Shown: positions 30,759-38,500 of the stretch, in pieces
Position numbering within the stretch: position 1 is the stretch's first letter
How the letters are laid out: the number at the start of each line of letters is the position of its first letter
NCBI GenBank assembly: GCA_947624735.1
Contig: CANQLM010000003.1
Span: 1-38,500 of the forward strand
Direction of reading: 5' to 3'
DNA length: 38,500 bases
Source: an uncultured Clostridia bacterium
GTDB taxonomy: Bacteria; Bacillota; Clostridia; TANB77; CAG-508
The notes under the pieces: model-generated
Databases searched by the model: none
The model's input: the letters and a program-made list of their open reading frames with translations, nothing else
What the model was told of the DNA's origin: nothing
Program-made: the position numbers and the translations under genes

Positions 30759-31532
30759 ATGAACGGAATACTTATTGTAGACAAGCAATTAGGAAAAAGC
30801 TCATTTGACATAGTAAGAGAAGTAAGAAAAAAATATAATACTACAAAGGTAGGACATATAGGAACGCTAGATCCGATGGCAACAGGAGTTCTAGCGATTC
30901 TTATTGGTGAAGCAACGAAACTATCTGATTATTTAATGGAGCATGATAAAGAATACATTGCTTGCCTTTCATTAGGACAAAAGACAGATACAGGAGATAG
31001 TGAAGGAAAAATTATAGAAACAAAAGATGTAGAAAAAAATTTAAGTAATGAAGAAATAGAGAAAACATTAAAAAGTTTTTTAGGAAAACAAAATCAAATA
31101 CCACCAATGTATTCAGCTTTAAAAGTAAATGGAAAAAAACTATATGAATTAGCAAGACAAGGCATTGAAATAGAAAGAAAACCAAGACAAATAGAAATAA
31201 CAGAAATCCAACTTTTAAAAGTAGAAAAAAATGAAAATATAGAAATAACTTTTAGAGTGGTATGCTCAAAAGGTACATATATAAGAGTGCTTTGTGAAGA
31301 CATAGCAGAAAAGCTAAAAACAGTAGGATTTATGAAAACATTAAGAAGAACAAGAATTGGAAAATTTAAAATAGAGGATGCCGGTAAATTTATAGAATTA
31401 GAAAATATACTAGACGATAAAATAGAAGTTACAGAATTAAAAAAACTTATTAATGGAGTAGACATAAAGGTACAAAACAAAGATGGATTAATTAATTTAT
31501 ATAATAATCGGAAAATATTTGGGAATTGGTGA
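30759..31532 (+). CDS. truB: tRNA pseudouridine(55) synthase
   Basis: MNGILIVDKQLGKSSFDIVREVRKKYNTTKVGHIGTLDPMATGVLAILIGEATKLS. Confidence 0.97.
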   Translation: MNGILIVDKQLGKSSFDIVREVRKKYNTTKVGHIGTLDPMATGVLAILIGEATKLSDYLMEHDKEYIACLSLGQKTDTGDSEGKIIETKDVEKNLSNEEIEKTLKSFLGKQNQIPPMYSALKVNGKKLYELARQGIEIERKPRQIEITEIQLLKVEKNENIEITFRVVCSKGTYIRVLCEDIAEKLKTVGFMKTLRRTRIGKFKIEDAGKFIELENILDDKIEVTELKKLINGVDIKVQNKDGLINLYNNRKIFGNW

Positions 31533-31569
31533 AATAAAAAACAATATATTAAAGCGAAAAATCATAATA

Positions 31570-31755
31570 TAAAAATCCCCACATTAGCCGTAAGATTAAA
31601 TATTTTAAGAGCCTGTTTTCACAGGTGGGTGTCTTGTTGAATGCTCCTGGGTTTCTTAAATAATTATTTAAGCATACACGCCACACTCAAAGGCAGACTC
31701 CCTTTAATCTATATGTTGGTTCTAAAATTCTAATCTACACGCACCATGCAGGGCA
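31570..31755 (-). ncRNA. ssrS: Candidate 6S-like RNA
   Basis: About 180 nt non-coding. On the minus strand the ends CCCTGCAT (31753-31746) and ATGTGGGG (31584-31577) form an 8-bp stem using two G-U wobbles. Nested stems are TTTAATCT-like/AGATTAAA, GCCTTT/AGGC and ACACGCCAC-type/GTGGGTGT, with a CCTG-TGAAAA-CAGG hairpin. A U-rich tail follows. Confidence 0.5.
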
Positions 31756-31825
31756 TATTTAACTATATATAAAATATCATAAATTTAGAAAAAAATCAAT
31801 ACATATAATTATAATTGTGGTAAAA

Positions 31826-32017
31826 TATAATTAATTAAAAATATTGTAATTCTCTGTGGCTTGTTGTCGCAACGAACCTAACGGTTGTTGCTCCAGCTAA
31901 CGCATATAGCTGTTGTTGCGAAAACAAGTTTTCGACAACATCTTAATTCGCCCTTCGTTTCACTTCGGTTGGTCGCTACGCGCCACTGCCGAATTTACAA
32001 TATTTTTAATTATAAAT
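31826..32017 (+). repeat. Structured interspersed repeat copy 2
   Basis: Core shares 71 nt with 2 mismatches with copy 1 (gctccagctaacgcatatagctgttgtt[a/g]cgaaaacaagttttcgacaacatcttaattcgc[a/c]cttcgttt). Flanking arms aattaaaaatattgtaa/ttacaatatttttaatt are self-complementary but unlike copy 1. Confidence 0.85.
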
Positions 32018-32045
32018 AAACCAATAAGTAGAAAGGAATAATTTA

Positions 32046-32888
32046 GTGAGAAAAAAAACAACCGTAATAGTAAATGGTAAAAAAAATGACAATACTAGAG
32101 TAAAAATCGTAGCAGTAATTATATTAATAATAGTTTTTTTGACAATGCTTGTTTTTACAATTTTATCAGAAATCACAAATAATAAATTTGCTTTAGAGAT
32201 AGACGAATTTTCTAAGCTAAATTCAAAGACAGTATTTAGCATAGACAAAATATATATGTATAACAGTGCTGATGCAGATAGTAACGAAGAAAATAGAGCA
32301 ATATGGAACATAAATGTTCACCAATTTACTGATATTGCACTATACATAAATAATAGGTCAGAGTCAAATGTTAATTATGAAAACTCAATAAAAGAAATGT
32401 ATATTGACAATATAAGGTTTTCAGGTTTAGAAAAAGGAACACCGACCTTAGCATTTGAAAATGTACAAAACTTTGGAAAATTCTCAAATATTGAAGAAAA
32501 TGTTATTAAAGATAGACTTGAATATACAGTAATAAATGATGGAAATATAGATTATTCTAAACCACAAATATATGCAGATTGCTCAAATCCAATACTTTTA
32601 GAATATGCAAATAAAAATATAAAAGAACACGAAATTATTTCTGACATAAGTCAAGAACTTAAATTTAATGGCGAACTATTAAGAAAAACAGGTGTATTTT
32701 TAGACAGTATAGAATGTATTTTAGCTTTTGATATAACAATTATCAATAACTATAATCAAAAGTTTATCGCAAATGTATATTTGGACATACCATTAGAAGA
32801 TACACAAACAGGAGATACAATTTACAACGGAAAGTACATAAAGAAAATAGACAATACTAATCAAATTAAATTTTTTAGAGTTGAATAA
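32046..32888 (+). CDS. Membrane-anchored protein of unknown function (GTG start)
   Basis: Lys-rich N-terminus, one TM (VKIVAVIILIIVFLTMLVFTIL), extracytoplasmic C-domain; SD aaagga upstream. Confidence 0.8.
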   Translation: MRKKTTVIVNGKKNDNTRVKIVAVIILIIVFLTMLVFTILSEITNNKFALEIDEFSKLNSKTVFSIDKIYMYNSADADSNEENRAIWNINVHQFTDIALYINNRSESNVNYENSIKEMYIDNIRFSGLEKGTPTLAFENVQNFGKFSNIEENVIKDRLEYTVINDGNIDYSKPQIYADCSNPILLEYANKNIKEHEIISDISQELKFNGELLRKTGVFLDSIECILAFDITIINNYNQKFIANVYLDIPLEDTQTGDTIYNGKYIKKIDNTNQIKFFRVE

Positions 32889-32900
32889 TGGAGCAATAAT

Positions 32901-33734
32901 ATGACAGTACATGAATTAGATAGAGAATTAGGCAAGCAAGTAGATTTAATATCAGCAGGTCTTATTATGCAATTTGTTTTAAAAATGAATAGAACTCAAA
33001 TTATAATTAATTCACAAAAAGAGTTAGAAACATACATAGTAAAAAAAGCATTGAGAATTGCAAAAAAAGTAAAAAACGGATATCCAGTTCAATACGCAGT
33101 TAAAAGAGCATATTTTATGTATGATTATTTCTATGTAAATAAAAATGTTTTAATACCAAGACCTGATACAGAAGTTGTCGTAGAAAAAGCTATAGAAATA
33201 ATACAAGAAATGCAAGAAAAAAATATAGGCAAAAGACTTAAGATTTTAGATTTGTGTACAGGCTCTGGATGTATAGCAATAAGCCTTGCAAAAAAGTTAA
33301 ATAATGTATATATAGTAGGAGTAGACATAAGTAATAAAGCATTGAAAGTTGCTAAAAAGAATTGTAAAAATATAATTAAAGAAAATACTATAAATACAAT
33401 TTATTTTTTTAAATCTAATATGTTTAAAAATATAAAAGAAGAACAATATGACATTATAATTTCAAACCCACCATACATTGAAAAAGAGGTAATTAAAACT
33501 TTAGACATAGCTGTTCAAAAAGAACCTCATATAGCACTAGATGGCGGAAAAGATGGACTTGAATTTTATAAAATAATTAAGCAAAATGTTGATAGATATT
33601 TAGCCAAAGACGGAATACTAATTTTAGAAATAGGATATAACCAAGCAAAAAAAGTAAAAGAAATTTTTAATGGAGCAGAATGTATAAAAGACTTAGCTAA
33701 TAATGATAGAGTGATTGTATGGAGGAAACAATGA
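32901..33734 (+). CDS. prmC: Peptide chain release factor N5-glutamine methyltransferase
   Basis: LIPRPDTEVVVEKAIE; ILDLCTGSGCIAISLAKK; IISNPPYIEK. Confidence 0.95.
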   Translation: MTVHELDRELGKQVDLISAGLIMQFVLKMNRTQIIINSQKELETYIVKKALRIAKKVKNGYPVQYAVKRAYFMYDYFYVNKNVLIPRPDTEVVVEKAIEIIQEMQEKNIGKRLKILDLCTGSGCIAISLAKKLNNVYIVGVDISNKALKVAKKNCKNIIKENTINTIYFFKSNMFKNIKEEQYDIIISNPPYIEKEVIKTLDIAVQKEPHIALDGGKDGLEFYKIIKQNVDRYLAKDGILILEIGYNQAKKVKEIFNGAECIKDLANNDRVIVWRKQ

Positions 33735-34561
33735 ATTCATTTTCAGCAAGAATAAAAAAAGAATTAAGTGAATTAAATAACTTATCAAATAAAACTCTTG
33801 TAAAAGCTGAACTAGAAGGCTATTTGCTTACAATAGAGGGTAATAAATTTATAACTGAAAACGAGTACAACATTAATAGATTTAGCAAACTGTTAAATAA
33901 CTGTGGAGAAAACAATTATAAAATTGAAATTCAAGGAAAAAACTTTTGTATCACATATCCAAAAAGAATTAAAATTGACAAAATAAATAAATCTGAAGAA
34001 GAAAAAAGAGCATTAGTAAGAGGTGCTTTTATGAGCTCTGGCTCAATAACAAATCCAAAAAATGTATATCATTTAGAAATAGTTTTTCAAAAACAAGAAA
34101 ATGCAATGATTTTAAAAGACATTTTACAAGAAAGTGAAATAGATGTTAAAATTTTAAAAAGAGAGAAAAGTTTTATTATATATGTAAAAGATGGTGAAAA
34201 TATCTCTAGATTTTTAGCATATATTGGAGCCAATAAATCTATGTTGGAATTTGAAGATGAGAGAGTTATAAAAGATATGAGAAATAAGGTAAATCGTTTA
34301 GTAAACTGCGAAACAGCTAATCTTAATAAAACGATTTCAAGCTCAGTCAAACAAATTGAAGACATAAAGCTAATTAAAGCAAAAAAGAAATTTGATAAAT
34401 TAACTGCAAAAGAGCAAGAATTGGCTACTATCAGACTTGCAAATCCAGATGCAAGCTTAAGTGAATTAGGCAATTTATTAGAAAATCCAATAAGTAAATC
34501 AGGAGTAAATCATAGATTAGAAGGAATAGCAAGATTAGCAGAAGAATTAAGAAATAAATAA
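33731..34561 (+). CDS. whiA: WhiA family sporulation/cell-division regulator
   Basis: MNSFSARIKKELSE start with SD ggagg; ALVRGAFMSSGSITNPKNVYHLEI; RLANPDASLSELGNLLENPISKSGVNHRLEGI. Confidence 0.95.
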   Translation: MNSFSARIKKELSELNNLSNKTLVKAELEGYLLTIEGNKFITENEYNINRFSKLLNNCGENNYKIEIQGKNFCITYPKRIKIDKINKSEEEKRALVRGAFMSSGSITNPKNVYHLEIVFQKQENAMILKDILQESEIDVKILKREKSFIIYVKDGENISRFLAYIGANKSMLEFEDERVIKDMRNKVNRLVNCETANLNKTISSSVKQIEDIKLIKAKKKFDKLTAKEQELATIRLANPDASLSELGNLLENPISKSGVNHRLEGIARLAEELRNK

Positions 34562-34572
34562 AAGGAAATAAT

Positions 34573-35706
34573 ATGAAAGATATAGGAATTTATATACACA
34601 TTCCATTTTGCAAACAAAAATGTAATTATTGTGATTTTACATCATTTTGCAAAAAAGATGAACTAATAAAAGATTATATAGAAGCGGTAAAAAAAGAAAT
34701 ACAAAGTAGAAATAATTTTGACTATACTGTTAGAACTATTTATATTGGTGGAGGAACACCATCTTACATTGATACGAAATATATTAATGAAATTTTAGAA
34801 GAAATAAAGAAAAATTATTCATTTGATGAAAATGCAGAAATCTCAATGGAAGCAAATCCAGGCACTACGAATGAAAAAAATCTAGATAAATATTTTCAAA
34901 TGGGCGTAAATAGATTAAGTGTAGGACTTCAAAGTTCAAATGATGAAATTTTAAAAACATTAGGTAGAATACATACATATAAAGAATTTGAGAAAATAAT
35001 AGAAAGTGCTAGAAAAGTGGGCTTTAGAAATATAAATGTTGATACAATGATTGGCCTTCCAAATCAAACAATATATGATGTAGAACGAACACTTATTAAT
35101 CTTATAGATTTAGAAATTCCACATATTTCAGTTTATTCACTAATCGTTGAACCAAATACAAAACTAGAAAAAATGATAGATAATAAAGAAATTGAACTTC
35201 CAGATGATGAAATGGAAAGATATATGTATTGGTACGCAAAAAGAAAATTAGAAGAAAATGAATATATACATTATGAAATATCAAATTTTGCAAAAGTAGA
35301 TAGAAGATGTAAACACAATGTTGATTGCTGGAATCAAGGCGAATATCTTGGATTTGGAGTATCTAGTGCATCATATGAGAATGGTATAAGATATGTTAAT
35401 ACATCAAAACTTGAAGATTATATAAAAAATATTAAAAACAATGAACATTTTAAAAATGTTAAAATTGAAGAAAAACAAACTAAAAAAATGATGATGAATG
35501 AATATATGCTTTTAGGCTTAAGAAAAATAAATGGAGTAAGTCTTAAAAATTTTGAAATTAAATTTGGAAGAAGTCCATTTGAAGTTTATAGCAAACAAAT
35601 AGGAAAACTATTAGAAGAAGATTTAATAAAAATAGGAAACGACACAATTAGACTAAGTAATAAAGGACTAGATTTAGCTAATTTAGTGTGGGAGGAATTT
35701 GTATAG
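34573..35706 (+). CDS. hemW: HemW-like radical SAM heme chaperone
   Basis: IYIHIPFCKQKCNYCDFTSF; IYIGGGTPSYI; WNQGEYLGFGVSSASYENGIRYVN. Confidence 0.94.
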   Translation: MKDIGIYIHIPFCKQKCNYCDFTSFCKKDELIKDYIEAVKKEIQSRNNFDYTVRTIYIGGGTPSYIDTKYINEILEEIKKNYSFDENAEISMEANPGTTNEKNLDKYFQMGVNRLSVGLQSSNDEILKTLGRIHTYKEFEKIIESARKVGFRNINVDTMIGLPNQTIYDVERTLINLIDLEIPHISVYSLIVEPNTKLEKMIDNKEIELPDDEMERYMYWYAKRKLEENEYIHYEISNFAKVDRRCKHNVDCWNQGEYLGFGVSSASYENGIRYVNTSKLEDYIKNIKNNEHFKNVKIEEKQTKKMMMNEYMLLGLRKINGVSLKNFEIKFGRSPFEVYSKQIGKLLEEDLIKIGNDTIRLSNKGLDLANLVWEEFV

Positions 35707-35717
35707 AAAATAATAAT

Positions 35718-35755
35718 TATAAATAAAGGAGCCTACTAAAGTAGGCTCCAAAAGC
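35718..35755. terminator. Hairpin usable as bidirectional terminator, best T-run on minus strand
   Basis: ggagcctactaaagtaggctcc; the minus strand continues tttatttat. Confidence 0.6.
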
Positions 35756-35770
35756 TTAAAAGGACACAAA

Positions 35771-35908
35771 TTAATTATGACGTACTGCAACATAAACAGC
35801 ATTTGGCTCTGACAAATCAGTAAAAGGCCCAACTACGACACTATCTATGTTTGCATTATACAAATTTGCAGCAATGTCCAATGCAAATATTGCCAAACAA
35901 TTTATCAC
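35771..35908 (-). pseudogene. Possible gene remnant or small ORF (45 aa) ending before the minus-strand terminator
   Basis: GTG start (35906-35908) to TAA (35771-35773): MINCLAIFALDIAANLYNANIDSVVVGPFTDLSEPNAVYVAVRHN*. Confidence 0.35.
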
Positions 35909-35979
35909 AAGTTTATGTTGATTTCAATAATATTAAATATAAATTTTTGATGAATAGGAAAAATTTTACATTAATAATA

Positions 35980-36009
35980 TTGACTTTTAAGAATAATCTG
36001 TACTATTAT
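35980..36009 (+). promoter_or_regulatory. Promoter for small hydrophobic peptide mRNA
   Basis: TTGACT (35980-35985), 18 nt, TATTAT (36004-36009); an overlapping TATAAT lies at 36007-36012. Confidence 0.5.
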
Positions 36010-36096
36010 AATATTTATAGGAAGTAAAACAAAAGCAGAAATGTGTGTTACCACCAAACTACATAGTTATTACTATGAGAAAGTGAGGTGGTGTTT

Positions 36097-36201
36097 ATGG
36101 TAAATTTCTTTGTATTCCTAATAATTGGATTTATGACGTCTTTGACTATAAACGTAGCCTTGTTAAGTATTATATACATAATGCTAGTATGCAAGGAATA
36201 A
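36097..36201 (+). CDS. Small hydrophobic peptide (34 aa), candidate type I toxin
   Basis: MVNFFVFLIIGFMTSLTINVALLSIIYIMLVCKE*; GAGGTGG SD; single TM plus charged C-terminus; convergent promoter downstream. Confidence 0.65.
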   Translation: MVNFFVFLIIGFMTSLTINVALLSIIYIMLVCKE

Positions 36202-36286
36202 AATAAGCACTACATTTTTGCTTGACCAGCAATGTAGTGCTTTACTAAATTATTTTGGTAATACTCATTTCTGAGTTTTATTTCCT
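36200..36286 (-). ncRNA. Candidate antisense (antitoxin) RNA overlapping the toxin mRNA 3' end
   Basis: Starts just downstream of a minus-strand TTGACT-N17-TATAAT; ends at hairpin agcactacat...atgtagtgct (36206-36241). Confidence 0.6.
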
Positions 36287-36292
36287 ATAATT

Positions 36293-36321
36293 ATTATACC
36301 TTGCTCGAATGCAAAAGTCAA
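36293..36321 (-). promoter_or_regulatory. Promoter of the candidate antisense RNA
   Basis: Minus strand TTGACT (36316-36321), 17 nt, TATAAT (36293-36298). Confidence 0.7.
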
Positions 36322-36389
36322 GTTTTATCAACTAAAAACCGAATAAGGTTAAGAAAATAAGTGTTTAGTAAAATATAATTTCAAAAATC

Positions 36390-36418
36390 TTGACTTTAAA
36401 AATGCTAAATGCTAAAAT
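36390..36418 (+). promoter_or_regulatory. Promoter of the small-TM-protein/cdaA operon
   Basis: TTGACT (36390-36395), 17 nt, TAAAAT (36413-36418). Confidence 0.6.
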
Positions 36419-36456
36419 ATTTATTGTATACATAAAAAATAGAAAGAGTGAATAAA

Positions 36457-36636
36457 ATGAGAAAAAAGGAAAAAGAAGAAAAGCAAAATAAAAAAGAAAT
36501 AAAACAAAAAAAGCATTTTGATCCGGCAAAAGGAGCAGTTAGAATTATTGCATTGTTATTAGTAATTATAATGCTTGGAGCATCATCTGCATCAGCAATT
36601 TTTTATTTAGTTTATAGCATACAAGGATTAATATAA
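36457..36636 (+). CDS. Small single-TM protein of unknown function upstream of cdaA
   Basis: MRKKEKEEKQNKKEIKQKKHFDPAKGAVRIIALLLVIIMLGASSASAIFYLVYSIQGLI; highly basic N-terminus then TM. Confidence 0.7.
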   Translation: MRKKEKEEKQNKKEIKQKKHFDPAKGAVRIIALLLVIIMLGASSASAIFYLVYSIQGLI

Positions 36637-36662
36637 AAATTTAAACAGAAAGGAAAAAAATA

Positions 36663-37634
36663 ATGTTTGAAAAAGTAAATGAACAAATGCAAATAGACTT
36701 TTCAGCATATTTAAATGAACTCAGAACACAGCCTTGGCAAATCATAACGTTAATAATAGATATTATTCTAGTAGGATTTTTAATTTATGGATTTATAAAA
36801 ATAACAAAAAATTCAAGGGCATTACAACTATTAAAAGGAATAGTATTATTAGTAATTATAACTGTCTTAAGTAATGTTTTTAGATTAAGAATATTAAATT
36901 TTATATTAACATCATTTATGACGTATGGAGTAATAGCTTTGCTTTTAATATTCCAACCAGAGCTAAGGAGAGCCTTAGAACAAATTGGTTCTAGCACTTT
37001 TACAAAAATGTTTGGAATAGATAAAAGTTTGAGAGATAAGACTAAAGAAGACATTTACAAAGTAGTAATAGCAGTACAAGAGATGGCAAAAACAAAAACA
37101 GGAGCATTAATTGTTTTTGAAAGAGACATTAAATTACAAGATATTGTAGAAACAGGTGTTGTAATAGATGCAGAAATATCACCACAACTTATTGCTAATA
37201 TATTTGTTCCTAAAACACCATTACACGATGGTGCAGTAATAATTGCAAATAACAAAATATCATCAGCAGCTTGTATTTTACCTCTTACAGATGATAAAGA
37301 TTTAGTAAAAGGACTAGGAACAAGACATAGAGCAGCCATAGGAATTTCTAAAGAATCAGATGCAGTAGCAGTTGTTGTATCAGAGGAAACTGGAAAAATT
37401 TCAATAGCGAAAGATGGAACTTTAATAGTTGACGTAGATGAAGATGCGTTAAAGAGAATTTTAATGAAAAATTTAATTATTGCTAGATTTGGGCCTGAAG
37501 AGAAAAATGATAGATTTTCTGCAATCAAAGGAAAAGTTGCTGATAGAAAAGCAAAAATAATAGAATATAAAAGTTTGAAGAAAAACAAAAAAGAAAATAA
37601 GGATAAAGAAACAGATAAAAATATAAAAGAATAA
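36663..37634 (+). CDS. cdaA: Diadenylate cyclase (CdaA/DisA_N family)
   Basis: N-terminal TMs; IFQPELRRALEQIG; LHDGAVII; GTRHRAAIGISKESDAVAVVVSEETGKIS. Confidence 0.96.
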   Translation: MFEKVNEQMQIDFSAYLNELRTQPWQIITLIIDIILVGFLIYGFIKITKNSRALQLLKGIVLLVIITVLSNVFRLRILNFILTSFMTYGVIALLLIFQPELRRALEQIGSSTFTKMFGIDKSLRDKTKEDIYKVVIAVQEMAKTKTGALIVFERDIKLQDIVETGVVIDAEISPQLIANIFVPKTPLHDGAVIIANNKISSAACILPLTDDKDLVKGLGTRHRAAIGISKESDAVAVVVSEETGKISIAKDGTLIVDVDEDALKRILMKNLIIARFGPEEKNDRFSAIKGKVADRKAKIIEYKSLKKNKKENKDKETDKNIKE

Positions 37635-37698
37635 AGATAATTATGGCGAGGATTTTTTAATCCCGCTATATTATTAAGTATAAAAAAAGGAAAATAAA

Positions 37699-38446
37699 AT
37701 GAAAAATATTAAATTAACAATAGAATATGACGGAAAAGATTTCAACCGGCTGGCAAAAACAAAATGATAGACTTAATATTCAAGGAGAAATTGAAAGAGC
37801 AATTGAAATTGTAACAGGAGAAAAAGTTGACTTAATTGCTTCAGGCAGAACAGATGCAGGAGTAAATGCCTTAAATCAAGTTGCTAATTTTAAATTAGAA
37901 AAAGATTTTCCAATAGAAAAAATTCCAATAGCACTAAACTCACAACTAAAAAAATCAATTAGAATAAAAAAGGCAGAAGAAGTAGATGAAAGATTTCACA
38001 GTAGATATGGATGTAAGAAAAAAACTTATGAATACACAATAAATAATTCAGAACAAGGAACAGCCATTTATAGAAATATGCAGTACCATTATCCTATAAA
38101 ATTAGATGAAAATAAAATGAACGAAGCAGTAAAATATTTAATTGGAGAACATGACTTCAAATCTTTTAAAGCTAGTGGAACTAGTAGTAAAAATAGTGTG
38201 AGAACTATTTTTGATGCTGAAGTTAAGAGACAAGGAGAAATTATTACAATTAGATTAACTGGTAATGGATTTCTATATAATATGGTAAGAATTATATCTG
38301 GAACATTAATAGAAGTAGGCGAAGGAAAAATTTTGCCTAAAGATGTAAAGGAAATTTTAGAAGCAAAAGATAGATTAAAGGCAGGCAAAACACTTCCACC
38401 AACAGGACTTTGCTTAGTAGATGTGGTCTATGAAGAATTAAATTAA
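37699..38446 (+). pseudogene. truA: tRNA pseudouridine(38-40) synthase, frameshifted near N-terminus (true lesion or sequence error)
   Basis: ATG 37699 gives MKNIKLTIEYDGKDFN then, with a +1 shift at about 37746-37747, GWQKQNDRLNIQGEIERAIEIVTGEKVDLIASGRTDAGVNALNQVANF... Confidence 0.9.
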
Positions 38447-38500
38447 TTTGTATCACCTTTTTAATATAAAAATTTAATTAATGAAAAAACTTAATAAAAA

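Noticed and set aside
1-38500. tRNA, rRNA, CRISPR arrays, transposase or integrase genes
   Set aside because: None seen on either strand in the supplied ORFs or in the intergenic regions I read.

Overview
This is an AT-rich, low-GC Firmicutes/Clostridia-like chromosomal window. It is dominated by core information-processing operons on the + strand. Order: 3' end of rplO, secY-adk-map-infA-rpmJ-rpsM-rpsK-rpsD-rpoA-rplQ, lysS, an M50 protease, tsaD, a metallophosphoesterase, split transketolase, galE, a DUF378-like membrane protein, yebC, spoIIIAA-AH, rimP-nusA-infB-rbfA-nrnA-truB, prmC, whiA, hemW, a cdaA-type diadenylate cyclase and a frameshifted truA. Non-core material sits between these blocks. 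(i) A two-copy structured interspersed repeat at 1446-1695 and 31826-32017 has a near-identical multi-hairpin core, but each copy has different yet self-complementary flanking arms. (ii) A higher-GC, self-contained minus-strand cassette of two tiny unknown genes (8727-9166) has a consensus promoter, an operator-like dyad and a terminator. (iii) A two-gene AAA ATPase + TOPRIM/RloB-like module (15886-17794) lies beside a divergent stand-alone receiver protein. (iv) A candidate 6S-like RNA lies on the minus strand (about 31570-31755). (v) A candidate type I toxin-antitoxin locus (about 35980-36321) has a 34-aa hydrophobic peptide, convergent consensus promoters and a sequestered Shine-Dalgarno. 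All calls come from reading sequence and supplied translations; no database search was run.
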